Below are positions 1 to 11,300 of a DNA stretch of 64,000 nucleotides, piece by piece. Each line of letters begins with the position of its first letter. Position 1 is the first letter of the stretch. The notes below the pieces were generated by a model that had not been told where the DNA came from, did not search any database, and was given only the letters and a program-made list of their open reading frames with translations. A program made the position numbers and the translations under genes. Source of the DNA: Chitinophagales bacterium (GTDB taxonomy: Bacteria > Bacteroidota > Bacteroidia > Chitinophagales > Chitinophagaceae); NCBI GenBank assembly GCA_017303835.1, contig JAFLBI010000001.1, positions 62,001 through 126,000 of the forward strand, read 5' to 3'.

Positions 1-1006
1 CTGCACCAATAGCTTCATAAGCAGCATTGCTTTTTGGAGAGGATGCCAAATAAGTAGCACATTGGGATAATATGATGCGTGATTCCGGATAACCAATTTT
101 GCTTACTGCATCGAAGCAAGCATTGGCTAAGAGTATGGCATTTGGGTTGGCATTGCCCACATCTTCACTAGCAAAAATCAACATCCTGCGAGCGATGAAT
201 TTTACATCCTCCCCACCTTCGATCATGCGTGCCAACCAATACACTGCACCATTGGGGTCGCTGCCGCGCATGCTTTTGATGAAAGCTGAAATGATATCGT
301 AATGTTGCTCGCCTTGCTTATCGTAAATAGCAATCTTTTTTTGCGCTACTTGCATCACCAATGCATCTGTGATGGTCACAGGTTGCGTATTGGCTGATTG
401 TACGACGAGTTCAAATAAATTGAGCAGTTTGCGTGCATCACCTCCGGAGATGCGAATCAATGCATCTGTCTCCTGCAGTGTTACTTGTTGTGCTTGTAAC
501 CATGCATCTTTGGTAATGGCATCGTTCAGCAGATTAATAAGATCGCCTTCATCCAATGCTTTGAGTACATACACTTGGCATCTGCTGAGCAAGGCTGAGT
601 TCACTTCAAAGGAAGGATTCTCTGTGGTGGCACCAATTAATGTGATGGTGCCTTTTTCTACTGCACCTAATAAAGCATCTTGCTGTCCTTTATTGAAACG
701 ATGAATTTCATCAATGAATAAAATGGCTGCATCTACTTGTTTGGCTTGCTCAATCACTTCGCGTACTTCTTTTACACCGCTGCTGATGGCACTCAGTTGA
801 AAATAGGGAACTGCTAAAGTGTGCGCAATGATATTGGCAATGGTGGTCTTGCCTGTGCCGGGAGGTCCCCATAAAATCATGGATGGAATGCGCTCCTGCT
901 CAATGGCTTTACGCAATACAGAGCCCTCACCGGTGAGGTGTGTTTGTCCGGCCAAAGCCGATAAACTGCTAGGCCTTAATCTCTCTGCAAGCGGTGTGCT
1001 GTTCAC
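1..1006 (-). CDS. rarA: Replication-associated recombination protein A (AAA+ ATPase), 3' end cut by window edge
   Basis: Encodes the RarA/MgsA/WRNIP1-type clamp-loader-like ATPase that acts at stalled replication forks. The first 335 codons are present and the C-terminal part lies beyond the left edge. Visible motifs are a Walker A loop (GPPGTGKTT, about residues 47-55) and a Walker B/DEIH box (FIDEIHRF, about 104-111), followed by the sensor motif GATTENPSF. I chose a GTG start because the family N-terminus (NSTPLAERLRP) begins directly after it and no in-frame ATG lies upstream within the gap. The upstream gene ends 25 bases away, so the two may be co-transcribed. Family assignment is firm; the exact start is less so. 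Confidence 0.93.
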   Translation of the reverse strand, partial: MNSTPLAERLRPSSLSALAGQTHLTGEGSVLRKAIEQERIPSMILWGPPGTGKTTIANIIAHTLAVPYFQLSAISSGVKEVREVIEQAKQVDAAILFIDEIHRFNKGQQDALLGAVEKGTITLIGATTENPSFEVNSALLSRCQVYVLKALDEGDLINLLNDAITKDAWLQAQQVTLQETDALIRISGGDARKLLNLFELVVQSANTQPVTITDALVMQVAQKKIAIYDKQGEQHYDIISAFIKSMRGSDPNGAVYWLARMIEGGEDVKFIARRMLIFASEDVGNANPNAILLANACFDAVSKIGYPESRIILSQCATYLASSPKSNAAYEAIGA

Positions 1007-1031
1007 GGAACCAAAGTACAAAATACCTTGC

Positions 1032-1541
1032 TCAGTTCTCCTTGTTTTCTGGGTTGTTTCTGTACAGGCGGATGATCTGGAAATACAGCATGATCTGAAT
1101 AATCAGGATCACACTAAAAATCAGCATGCCCCAAGACACAGCATTCATGATATTCAGGAAATCATCAATATTCAGCCCCGGCATATTGGGCTGCATTTTC
1201 AAAAACTCATTCACAATCTGAATCTTCTTTGGATAAGAAGTTGTGAGAAACTGCAAAGTGCTCATCAACCACAAACCGGCAAAACTGATGCTGATAATGG
1301 ATGTAAAACGTAAGAGCGATTGTAATTTAACAGAAGGAGCTTTGCCTGAATCCACATTTTTAAGCAGGAATACAAAGCAAGCAATGATATAGGTAACCAA
1401 TGCAGCCAAAAGCAGTACCGGAAAAAGTACTGCGGGATTTGCCAGAGCCAGCATCAGTGCAATCAGGCTCATTACGCCTAAGAATGCTGCTACAGGTAGC
1501 AGGATATACGTGAGTATGCGGAATACGGATAATTGATTCAT
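1032..1541 (-). CDS. Four-helix integral membrane protein, function unknown
   Basis: A 169-residue hydrophobic protein with four likely membrane segments (about residues 10-32, 36-60, 80-100 and 135-158) and a short polar, Asn/Glu-rich C-terminus. No catalytic or binding motif is recognisable. Its start codon is one base from the end of aspS on the same strand, so it is very probably translated from the aspS transcript, and rarA follows 25 bases downstream. Linkage to aspS is probably transcriptional convenience. I do not recognise the family. Confidence 0.8.
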   Translation of the reverse strand: MNQLSVFRILTYILLPVAAFLGVMSLIALMLALANPAVLFPVLLLAALVTYIIACFVFLLKNVDSGKAPSVKLQSLLRFTSIISISFAGLWLMSTLQFLTTSYPKKIQIVNEFLKMQPNMPGLNIDDFLNIMNAVSWGMLIFSVILIIQIMLYFQIIRLYRNNPENKEN

Positions 1542-1542
1542 G

Positions 1543-3369
1543 TTATTTCAGGTTCAGTTGAATCTGCAGTTCATCAAATTGTTTCTGATCAATGGTGCTT
1601 GGTGCATCTAACATTACATCTCTACCTGAATTGTTTTTCGGGAAGGCGATGAAATCGCGAATGCTTTCACTGCCGCCGAGGATAGAGCAGAGTCGGTCGA
1701 AACCGAAAGCAATACCACCATGTGGCGGAGCGCCATATTCAAACGCACCGAGTAAGAAACCAAATTTATGCAGGGCTTCTTCATCGCTCATGCCCAGTGC
1801 AGCAAACATTTTCTCCTGCAGTTCGCGCTGGAAAATACGGATAGAACCACCACCAATTTCGTTGCCGTTCAATACCATATCATAAGCGTTGGCCTTGATA
1901 TTGGCATAAGGATGCTTGAGGTATTCAGCCGCATTGGCAATGCGTGGTTCATTATTGATCATCACTTCAATATCACTTGGCTTGGGCGAGGTGAAAGGAT
2001 GGTGACGCGCTACCCATCTGTTTTCATCAGCATCGTATTCAAACAATGGGAAGTCTAATACCCACAATAACTTGAATTCATCATCCTTGCGCATACCCAA
2101 ACGCTTGCCCATTTCTAAGCGCAGTTCGCTGATGGCTTTACGTGTTCTTTCTTCTGCACCGGCAAGAATCAAAATCAAATCGCCGGCTTTGGCGCCTACT
2201 GCTTCAGCAATGGCTTTCAATCTGGTTTCGTCATAGAATTTATCTACGCTGCTCTTATAAGTTCCGTCAGTATTTACTTTGATATTCACCAATCCCTGCA
2301 TACCAATCTGCGGACGCTTCACCCATTCGGTGATTTCATCAATCTGCTTGCGGCTGTATTCGCTGCAACCGGGAACAGCAATGGCAATTACTGTTTCAGC
2401 ATTATCAAACACGCCAAAATTGGCGCCGTTGATGAGGTTGCTGATATCGGTTCTGTTGGGGAATGTGTGTGCCGGATATTTCAGGTTAGTAAGCTGCATG
2501 CCAAAGCGGATATCCGGTTTATCATTACCGTATTGCCACATGGCATCTTCCCAGCTCATGCGCTGCACAGCTTCAGTGTAATCAATACCCTTTACATCTT
2601 TGAAGATGCGCTTCACCAATCCTTCAAACATATTGAGGATGTCTTCTTGCTCAACAAAGCTCATTTCGCAGTCGATCTGCGTAAACTCAGGCTGTCTGTC
2701 TGCACGCAGGTCTTCATCGCGGAAGCACTTCACAATCTGGTAGTATCTGTCGTAACCACTCACCATCAGCAATTGCTTGAAGGTTTGTGGCGATTGTGGT
2801 AAGGCGTAAAACTGGCCCGGGTTCATTCTGCTGGGCACCACAAAGTCGCGCGCACCTTCCGGTGTTGATTTGATCAGGAAGGGTGTTTCAATATCCATGA
2901 AATGATTTTCATGTAGGTAGTTGCGAGCACTTCTGTTCACGGCATAACGCAGTTCTAAGTTTTTCTTCACAGCGTTACGGCGTAAATCGAGGTAGCGGTA
3001 TTTCATGCGCAGGTCATCACCACCATCGGTTTCATCGGTAATGGTGAATGGAGGTACTGCAGATTTATTCAGAATATTGAAGTCCGAAACAATAAGCTCG
3101 ATATCGCCTGTAGGCAATTGCGGATTCTTGTTGCTGCGTTCACTTACAACACCAGACACCTGCAATACAAACTCGCGACCAAGCGGTTGCTCGTCTAAAC
3201 GGGCATTCAATTCTTCGCCAAAGAGCAATTGGGTAATACCATAGCGATCGCGCAAGTCCACAAATGTGATGGCGCCAAATTTTCTCACGGTCTGTACCCA
3301 GCCGGCAAGGGTAATGGTTTTGCCGGCATCCTGAATGTGTAATTCACCACAGGTATGCGTTCTGTACAT
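1543..3369 (-). CDS. aspS: Aspartyl-tRNA synthetase, bacterial type
   Basis: Charges tRNA-Asp with aspartate in the cytoplasm. The 608-residue protein has an N-terminal OB-fold anticodon domain (YRTHTCGEL start, [11 protein letters not shown]), the class II motif 2 region ([16 protein letters not shown], near residue 225), the bacteria-specific GAD insertion ([14 protein letters not shown]) and motif 3 (GIAFGFDRL near the C-terminus). Length is normal for bacterial AspRS. The open frame extends 12 codons further upstream, but a TATATTTG -7 element lies inside that extension and the family starts at MYRTHTC, so I place the start here. Whether it is discriminating or non-discriminating cannot be judged by eye. 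Confidence 0.97.
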   Translation of the reverse strand: MYRTHTCGELHIQDAGKTITLAGWVQTVRKFGAITFVDLRDRYGITQLLFGEELNARLDEQPLGREFVLQVSGVVSERSNKNPQLPTGDIELIVSDFNILNKSAVPPFTITDETDGGDDLRMKYRYLDLRRNAVKKNLELRYAVNRSARNYLHENHFMDIETPFLIKSTPEGARDFVVPSRMNPGQFYALPQSPQTFKQLLMVSGYDRYYQIVKCFRDEDLRADRQPEFTQIDCEMSFVEQEDILNMFEGLVKRIFKDVKGIDYTEAVQRMSWEDAMWQYGNDKPDIRFGMQLTNLKYPAHTFPNRTDISNLINGANFGVFDNAETVIAIAVPGCSEYSRKQIDEITEWVKRPQIGMQGLVNIKVNTDGTYKSSVDKFYDETRLKAIAEAVGAKAGDLILILAGAEERTRKAISELRLEMGKRLGMRKDDEFKLLWVLDFPLFEYDADENRWVARHHPFTSPKPSDIEVMINNEPRIANAAEYLKHPYANIKANAYDMVLNGNEIGGGSIRIFQRELQEKMFAALGMSDEEALHKFGFLLGAFEYGAPPHGGIAFGFDRLCSILGGSESIRDFIAFPKNNSGRDVMLDAPSTIDQKQFDELQIQLNLK

Positions 3370-3392
3370 AAAGCTTGCTCTTTGATTGGCGG

Positions 3393-3400
3393 CAAATATA
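3393..3400 (-). promoter_or_regulatory. -7 promoter element of aspS
   Basis: On the minus strand this reads TATATTTG and matches the Bacteroidota -7 consensus TAnnTTTG. It lies 23 bases before the chosen aspS start, giving a leader of about 15-20 nt. No convincing TTG -33 box is found at the right distance. It supports the shorter aspS reading frame. Confidence 0.6.
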
Positions 3401-3772
3401 GCCAAAAAAGGGGGGCTGTTTTACAGGAAAAACAGCAATAAAGCACCGCCAATAATGGCGATAACCATGGGTTTCATGATAGTTCAATAAGCAGTAATGG
3501 AATCAGGTTTAGTCAAGGATACCATCTCCCACTGGGGGAGTAGCTGCTGCAATATGTTTGGGGAATGAATGCAGTGCCGGGGTATCAATCCCTGGCTTCT
3601 GGTGGTTTTACACGCTGACGAAAGCGGGCTAATAAAAAGAAAGTGTGTGCATTCATATTTGGGCTAGTGCCGATTATGTGTCAAATATCTTGAGATTCTG
3701 CTGTACTTGAATAAAAATCCGGTGCCAACGGATTGGTTGATTTCACGAATGGTTGCCTGGAATTACGAGTGG
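3401..3772. other. Intergenic region with no firm gene
   Basis: A 370-base gap between the 147-residue membrane protein gene and aspS. It holds an 18-codon minus-strand frame at 3421-3477 (see findings) and a short CTCCC/GGGGAG inverted repeat near 3527-3541 that has no T-tract. I see no tRNA, riboswitch or longer coding frame. Confidence 0.5.
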
Positions 3773-4216
3773 TTACATGGTCTCCAGATCATTCTTATGG
3801 TTGTGTTTCCAATAAAGGTAATAATAGCTTAGAATGACCAACCCCAGTATAAATGGAACCAAGGCCAGGTGTTTGAATGTGTATTCGCCAAACAATACAT
3901 TGGTATCAAAGTGCAAAAACTCGCTAACCATCCAGTAAGAGTTGGCAGAGATCCATAAACTTATGGCAATATTGTGGCTGAGTTCAGAAACATACTGACG
4001 TGTACGCCAGGCTATGATAATGGAGATGACTAAAGTGGGGATGATCATCACGATGCCGAGTGGGCGCCAGCCCATACACCAAGCCACATCTTTAAACAAC
4101 CAGAAAACGATGTGCAGATTCTCCATTTTTCTATAACGAAGTGGGATATTGTAAAACAGGGGTGTATTCTGTTCGTTTATTTGTGTTGCTGTTTGTGGCG
4201 TATTGTCCATCCTCAA
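3773..4216 (-). CDS. Four-helix membrane protein of unknown function
   Basis: A 147-residue protein with a polar N-terminal 30 residues and then four probable membrane helices (about residues 32-50, 53-70, 85-105 and 115-136), ending in a His/Lys/Asp-rich tail (YWKHNHKNDLETM). A conserved-looking stretch, ISLWISANSYWMVSEF, sits in the third helix. No enzymatic motif is visible and I do not recognise the family. It follows the FAD oxidoreductase by 34 bases on the same strand and may be the last gene of a unit that starts with the alpha-2-macroglobulin gene. Confidence 0.78.
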   Translation of the reverse strand: MRMDNTPQTATQINEQNTPLFYNIPLRYRKMENLHIVFWLFKDVAWCMGWRPLGIVMIIPTLVISIIIAWRTRQYVSELSHNIAISLWISANSYWMVSEFLHFDTNVLFGEYTFKHLALVPFILGLVILSYYYLYWKHNHKNDLETM

Positions 4217-4250
4217 AATTTGAGTGGCAATATTAATTTTTTGTCAAGTC

Positions 4251-5309
4251 TCAGCGGCTTAAAATTTTCTGGAAACGTTGCACGTCTGCGGCGGGGTGGA
4301 GGGGTATCTGGTATTGGAAGTAATCTGCAAAAGCTTTGGCAAAAAACGGGGAAAGGGAACAGCCCTTGGTGCCCATGCCGCCGAATATACCTACAGGTGC
4401 ATGTTGTGGATGCATGCCCACAAATGGTCTGCGCTCAACAGTTGCTGGCCTGATTGATGCAATGTGGTCTACAATCTGATAAGGCAGTTTAAGTATTTGT
4501 TGCAGCTCAGCTTCTTTGCGTTCTCTGAACAGGGTAGAAGGTTGAGCATCTGTAAAACGATTGTCGTAGCTGCTTCCTACCCACCAGAGTCCCTCATCCC
4601 AAGGCACCAATGTGGTGATGCCAAATTTATAAATGCGGTGCACGGGTAAATCTGGAATCGCTGCAATCAAGGCCTCACCCTTGTTGAGACTATGTGGCAG
4701 GTTTTGCCAATACTGGGATTGATAAGCATGTACGCCATTGCAATAGATGATATGCTTTGCAGTAATGGTGCCTGCATATATAATGTCATTATCGGTTTTC
4801 TGTACCGCAGCTTCATCAAAGCTTTCCTCGATAAGTGAATTTGTTTTGCATAGATAGTTGCGCCAACCCTTTAACAAAGCATGCAGGTCGATTAAATAAG
4901 CAGGTGCGATTTCTACTACGCCGTGGCGATAATGGAAATAATTTTGATAGCTATCTTCTGTACTGCGCACATATGCATTTGCTTCCTGTAGTTTGTTTTG
5001 ATAGCCTTGCATCATTTGCTCAGAAGGCGGAAAGGCGAGGATATTGCTTTGTTCAATGACTTGTTGACCAATGGCTGCGCCCATCCTTTGGTAAGCATCC
5101 CATGCAAAGGGCAGTACCTCATCTGCCAACCAAGTGGTAACGACTTGTCGGCCTGTGACGGGATTGATCACACCACTGGCAACCTGCGTAGAACTGCTTG
5201 GATTGAATTGGTCAATCACCAGCACCTCATATCCTGCTTCTTTTAGATAATAACTCAGGAATGTACCGGCAATACCCTGACCAATCAATAGAAAATCCAC
5301 TTTACGCAT
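4251..5309 (-). CDS. FAD-dependent oxidoreductase of the D-amino-acid oxidase (DAO) fold
   Basis: A 352-residue flavoprotein. The N-terminus carries the dinucleotide-binding loop GQGIAGTFLS (residues 9-18) and the acidic end of the second strand (VLVIDQ). Near the C-terminus, IRPATVERRPFVGMHP and GGMGTKGCSLSPFFA match the substrate/FAD-closing region of the DAO family. The overall look is closest to glycine oxidase or the C-terminal half of MnmC, but no MnmC methyltransferase half is present and the amine substrate is unknown. It starts 15 bases after the alpha-2-macroglobulin gene ends, so co-transcription is likely, though a functional link is not obvious. Confidence 0.85.
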   Translation of the reverse strand: MRKVDFLLIGQGIAGTFLSYYLKEAGYEVLVIDQFNPSSSTQVASGVINPVTGRQVVTTWLADEVLPFAWDAYQRMGAAIGQQVIEQSNILAFPPSEQMMQGYQNKLQEANAYVRSTEDSYQNYFHYRHGVVEIAPAYLIDLHALLKGWRNYLCKTNSLIEESFDEAAVQKTDNDIIYAGTITAKHIIYCNGVHAYQSQYWQNLPHSLNKGEALIAAIPDLPVHRIYKFGITTLVPWDEGLWWVGSSYDNRFTDAQPSTLFRERKEAELQQILKLPYQIVDHIASIRPATVERRPFVGMHPQHAPVGIFGGMGTKGCSLSPFFAKAFADYFQYQIPLHPAADVQRFQKILSR

Positions 5310-5324
5310 GACCTAAAGATAGTT

Positions 5325-8300
5325 TTAATCGCCGCTCTCTACAAATACATTGAAACCCTTGGAATGACTCGTAAACTCGGGCGCATACAAACATTGAATA
5401 CTCGCAAGACCCGCTGAGAATTTACCGGCATGCGTAACATACATGCTGTATTCAATTACATGATTGCCCTTGGGTACTCGATCGAAATAATAATTGCTGC
5501 TAACATCCTTCGTGCTTACATAATAACCCAGTCTGTTCCCCCATTGATACCCACTCAGGATATTTTCAGGCTCTGTGCCAGCAGGCCTTAAGTCTTTCAG
5601 GTGTACAAAATCCATATCACGTGCTGCGCTAATTTGGATGCGACTGATGAGTTTATCACCAATCATCAGTTCGTCACCATCTTGTACAAGCATTTGTTTT
5701 TTGCCTTCCTGCGTGGTGCGTTCTACATAGAATTGTTTTGTTACACGCAGTGGGTTATTGGCAGGAGCAGTGATCTTATCCATCTCTTCAAAATATTGCC
5801 AGAAAATACTGCCCCAACTCAGTGTTTTGCCGGTACTGCTTACTTGAATCTTACCCATATCCGGTTGCACAAAGCGAGGATCTATTCTTTTTTGCAGATA
5901 ACCAGTACCTGCTTCTTTAGGAAGCTGATCGCTGTCTAAAACAAAATTACCCAGCTGAATGCGGACGCTATTATTGCTTTGTAGCCATTGTTCGCCATTC
6001 AGTAATAATGCATAGCAGGCATTGGCAGTTGCGATGCTGTTGCCCCAGTCTGTAGTTTGTTTATTCAGCAATAACCAGTTGCTCGCTTGCTGTATGGGTT
6101 GCTGAAGTTTACCATCCTTGTTGAGTAGTTGCAATGTTTCTATCATCATGCTCTGATGGTCAATCGGACTTGCATACCAGAAATAGGTATTCCGTTGCTT
6201 CCAATAGAGGCTGGCATTAGCCGTATCAATGACGGTTCGTTCCAGTAGTGATGGCAGAATTGTTTTGCGTACAAATATTTCTTCGCCATTACGGAATAAT
6301 GCTTGCGCTGTTAAAGCAGCTCTGTAATTGTTTTGTTTGTTCCAATGATTTTTGGCATCTGCTAAAAGCTTTTGGTAGAAAGCATTTTTTACAGGGTATT
6401 GTTGAATAAAATAACTGCGCATGTGCAAGTAGCTGAGTTCATCTACTGCAGGTATCCAGATCATCCCTTTTGTACGACTTTGTCCTAATTTGTACCGGTT
6501 TGCCATCAATGCATCCATCCAGCTAAGTGCAGGTTGAATCATTTTTGCTGCCAAAACAGTCTCTTCCTTCGACAATGCTTTGAGTGAAATGAGTCTGGCT
6601 AAGCCTGTGAGGATATAATTAGTGATATAGCTGTTGGCATTGCCACCATTGAACCAGGGAAAAGCTCCATCTGCTAATTGCAATTGCTGTAGTTTTTCCA
6701 AACTAATTTTTCCTTCACTATTCATACGAGCGATATCAAACAATACTGCCAGTTCTCTTTTTCTTGCAGTTTCTGCTGCTGCTAAATTCACCCAGGGGGT
6801 TTCTTCTAATACAATTTGTTTGAGAGAAGTATTTTTCTCTAATGCTGATTTGGTGGCAGTGGAATCTTTTTTCCAAGCTTCCAATACTGCTGCAATTGCG
6901 GGTTGTTGTTTAGCAATCAAAGCGGCCATGCTATTGGCATTGAAGCGATTGAAAACCTGCTCGCTGCAGTCGTTACTGTTTGAAGCAAGATAGGGCAGGG
7001 CTTGTACAGCATACCAAATGGGATTGGTAGTATAGCTTATGGTAATTCCTTCTTGAGTGAGGCTCGGACTTTCATTCTTGATCAGTTTATCCAGTGTATA
7101 GTTTTTGGTTTCTGTTCCACGAAGCAATAATGGAACTGTCTCAGTAACCAGTGTTCTGTTGCTCAGTACGGGTAAGTAATTGGTTTCTCCGTCACTGATA
7201 TTACCACTACTAGCGATGACCTTCCATTGCAAGGGTTTGGTATAGCTCACAGGTACTTGAATGGGGAATTTCACCACAACAGATTGACCGGCACCAGCAG
7301 TGAAATATTGATTTGGAAAGCTATTCTGGAACCAGCCATCCACTGGTCTGTCTGTATAGGGATCTATGAGTGCGAGTTCAACTTGTCCGGATAATTCCTT
7401 TTCAGTGGTGTTGATAATTTTGGTACTGAATTCAATACGATCACCTTCTCTTAAGAACCTGGGTGCATTGGCCTGTACCATGAGTTGTTTAGCCGTAGTG
7501 ATGAAGTCTGTTGCCATGCCAAAAGATAAATCCTTGGTATGTGCCAGTGTTTGCCATTTCCATTTGGTGAGTGCATCGGGCATGGTAAAGCTAAAGCGAA
7601 CACTGCCTGTGCTGTCTGTATATAATTGTGGAAAGAAGAAAGCAGTCTCATTAAAATTGCTGCGGACTTGTACGGGTTCGTTTTGGACGAGGGGAGCAGG
7701 TATTTCTGTCTTGGTAAATACTTTATCGTAGTTCTCCTCTTTTATAGAAGAATTGCCACGAATGCTTACATCAAATGATTTGCTTCGTGCAGCACCTGTT
7801 AGCACCATTTCTTGCAGTTCAGTTTTAACCAAAGCCAAATTAGGCCTTAGACCATGATACCAGTATTTTCGATCATTATTGTAGGCATCATCCATGAGTT
7901 GTATACCGGAGCTCGCAAGGGTAGCATTGATATAAATGAAATGGCTTTTTGATAGGAAATACAGTGGGTACGCTTCTCCTTGAACTGCCCCAAAATTTTG
8001 CTCATGTTCAAATCCTTCTCCATAATAATACGTTCTCCATATGCCCGGAATGTTCCATTGGTGCGGGGCGATTTCGTCTAGTGAGGCATCGTATAAAGCA
8101 GTTAATACTTCCGCTAGCGCATAACTGCTGTCGGGATTTTTTACTGTAATGCTCCAAGTTTCTTCGCTACCCGGCGTAGTCTTGTCGCGAAAACTTTCAT
8201 GCTTTACCTGTAATTTTTTGTTACTCCAAGGCACAAAAATGGAATAGTTGGTGCTGTAAAAGCGATTTTGGTAAACAAAACAATCATTATAAAAAACATT

Positions 8301-11300
8301 ACCCCGATCACCATCCTCTACTAGGTGCAGGAGCTCTTGTTTTCCCTTTGCTGCAAGCATAAAAGCGTATGTAGGTTTTGTTTGTTGCCATTTTTTACGA
8401 ACAACAAATCTTTTTTGAATACTACTCCAACTAGTAAATATTACTGTTTGCCCTGGCTCTGCTGTAATGCTATTTTGTATGGCAGCAAAATTTGTAAAGA
8501 CAGGCTGGTTAGGTTGTATTGGGTTAATGACCAGTAGATTTTTTGTTTGTTCTATATAGTTGCCGAATGAATCAATGGTAGAGGCAATGACTTTATACCA
8601 ACCTGCAGACAAACTGCCTGCGTCTATACTAATACGTTCATTACCGGTAATAGAAGTATGCGTAATACTGTCTTCGCTATAGGGCAGTTCGTTGGGGTCG
8701 TCTTCATTTCGGTAAGGATCATTGGGAAACCATCGGGTAAAATCAGCTTCGTTGTATAATTGTACATCTGGCTGCCGCCAAAGCCTTTTTCTGATTTCTC
8801 GATTTGGCGAAATCAATTTCTGGAAAACAAGTTTGGTCAAGCCATTACTGGTTTTGTTTTCTGAATTGATTCTGTTGATGGTAAAATGTAAAGCGCTATC
8901 AGTAAGTATCGCGGAGGGTAGGTCCAAGTTTAAGTTAGCTTGTTTGTTCCGAATGAAAAGGCTTTTGTTGGCACTATGTGTTTCGCCATTTTGATCTGTT
9001 ACAGTAGCGCGGATAGTAAAAAAGCCTAAAGTATTTAGGTTGGTGAGTTCATCTATTTTAAACTGGTAAGTGAATTGCCCATTTACATCTGTTTGTACTG
9101 TTGTGTTGATCTCTGGTAATCTTCTAAAATTGGGGTACATCCTGTTTTCTTCAGATAAGCCACCGGAAATAGTCAAAGCCACCTGTGCTTGATTGATGGC
9201 ATAGCCTGCATAGGCATTTACGGTTCCGCTGAAGGTGATGCTGTCATTAATACGATAGCTTTTGGGGAGTGGGTTAAATACAATCTTGAAGCTAGGCCTT
9301 TTATAGGCTTCTACTTTAAAGTAATGTGCTGTGTAATTTTTAACAGAAGTGTGAATGGAGAAATTACCTCCGAGTCCTTGCTCCGGTAGTTGAAACTTGG
9401 CAGTTGCAGCACCAAAATCAGTGATAGTGCTTTTTACAGAGTCAATTATTTTTTGATTGACATCTTTTAAATAAAACGTGATGTATTTATAATTGCTATC
9501 AATATACGGATTACGATTATCTTTCTGTTGTATGAGTAAAGCTTTTACATAAACAGTTTGTCCGGGCCTATAGATGCTTCGATCGGTAAAATAGAAAATG
9601 GCCGGTGCTTTATTTGGATCATCAGCCGGTTTGTAATTAGGGTCTTCAAAGTATCTGGAATAATACATCCTGTTCATGTCTAGTGTATCCTTTCTAAGGA
9701 TAAACCGATAATGAAGTGTTGCGTTAAATGGGCCGGTGTACGTGTAGCGTCCGTTGGCGTCTGTTTTGCCGGACTTCAACAGTTTTGCTGCTTTCGTTTT
9801 TTCATAATTGTATTGAAGTATTTCTATCTGTACGTCTTTCTCCGGCTGTCCGCTGCTTCTGTTCAAAATAAAGAGATCGTTTTTATTTTTCAGGAAGCTT
9901 AATGAAGAAACCCAGATCGTATTCGTTGTAATGGCAGCTGTATTCTTTTGAAAACTAGAATCTGTAGAACAAATCAATAGGTATTTACCTAAAGGCAAGG
10001 CGTCAATTTTCAATTCAGCATGATGTTCCTGATAATCCTTTAAGTCGGGTAATGTGCTTTTTGCACTTTGAAAAACTGGCAGTTTGTGCAGGCATTGAAT
10101 CCTATTGTTATTATCAGAAACAGTGTCCAAATAGCTGTCTGCAGCTAGTCGGATAATTCTGGTGTAAACGGTAGGCGTATTTCTATAGCTAAGTAATACA
10201 CGGAAGGGTTCATTGGGCAATTGAACAGACTCTGTTGTTACTTGAATAGAAGGTTTTACAATGCGCTCTTCCAAACCTTTGAGTGCTTGTTGAAGTATCG
10301 AATTTTTGGTGAGTTGTAAACCTGTATGAACTTTCTCTAGCGCCTCAACATAAGCGTATCGGTAGTTTGTATCTTTAGATTGTGCGTAACGCTCTGCACG
10401 CGATATATCAGCTTCTGCCAAATAATAATAAGCTTGATAGCTGACTTCACATGGAATTTTGGCGGATAAATCTTTGAGCGAGGATAAGTAAGTTTCTTGG
10501 TGCTTTATACTGTTGTTTAATTGATTGGCCCATCTCAAGCGTTGAAGGTTGATGAAGGCAAATTGGTTTTTGTCTAAATCTTTTTCATGTATCCGCATCC
10601 ATTGCTGGTACAGCGTAATTGCATGCTCCAGATGGGTACTTGATTTGGTTCCTGCATTTATTTGTGCGAAGGAATCAAATGGAAGTAAAAGCAGAGCCCT
10701 TTTTGCAGCATAATTTGTTTGATTTCGACTGCTATAGTCCAGCTCTTTTGCATAATAAGCAATAGCATCCTGTATAATCAAGTCATACAGGCTTGTTCCG
10801 GGCATTAGATGTTGGCTATTCACAATAAGGGGCGCATATTGGCTTACTTGAACAGCCTTGGTTACTTCGATGTCTATAGCCTGTTTCAGGTGGTATTGAA
10901 TAGCGCTATCGATTTGTTCAAATACCCACATTTGTGCTTGCGTATTTCTTCTGCCATAGTTGCTGTTTTTTTCAAACTGCTTCAGATAACTATTGGCAAT
11001 AATGGTATGTACAATGGCCTGACCAGCTTTACTTAGTGAGGGTATTTTGGATTTGAGTTGTTGTACCTGGATATTTTGATCTTGCTGATCTTCGATGCTT
11101 TCTACTAATGAATGGATATACAGCAAGGCCTTTAGCTGCTGTGTTTCATTTTTTTCTTTTAAAGCAGCCTGCTCTATTTTCTTCGTCAAGTCTAATGCTG
11201 ACTTTGGCAGTCGGGCCAGTATAATGAGTGAATCAACTTGTTTCCATTGTTGATCGTAATAGCTTGTTTGTGCTTGGCACCAAAAACTGAGTATGGAAAG

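Noticed and set aside
819-1313. 164-codon plus-strand open frame over the rarA and membrane-protein genes
   Set aside because: It is antisense to two genes and crosses their junction; composition is not protein-like.
3527-3541. CTCCC/GGGGAG inverted repeat considered as a terminator
   Set aside because: Short stem of five to six pairs with three-base loop and no T-tract on either strand.
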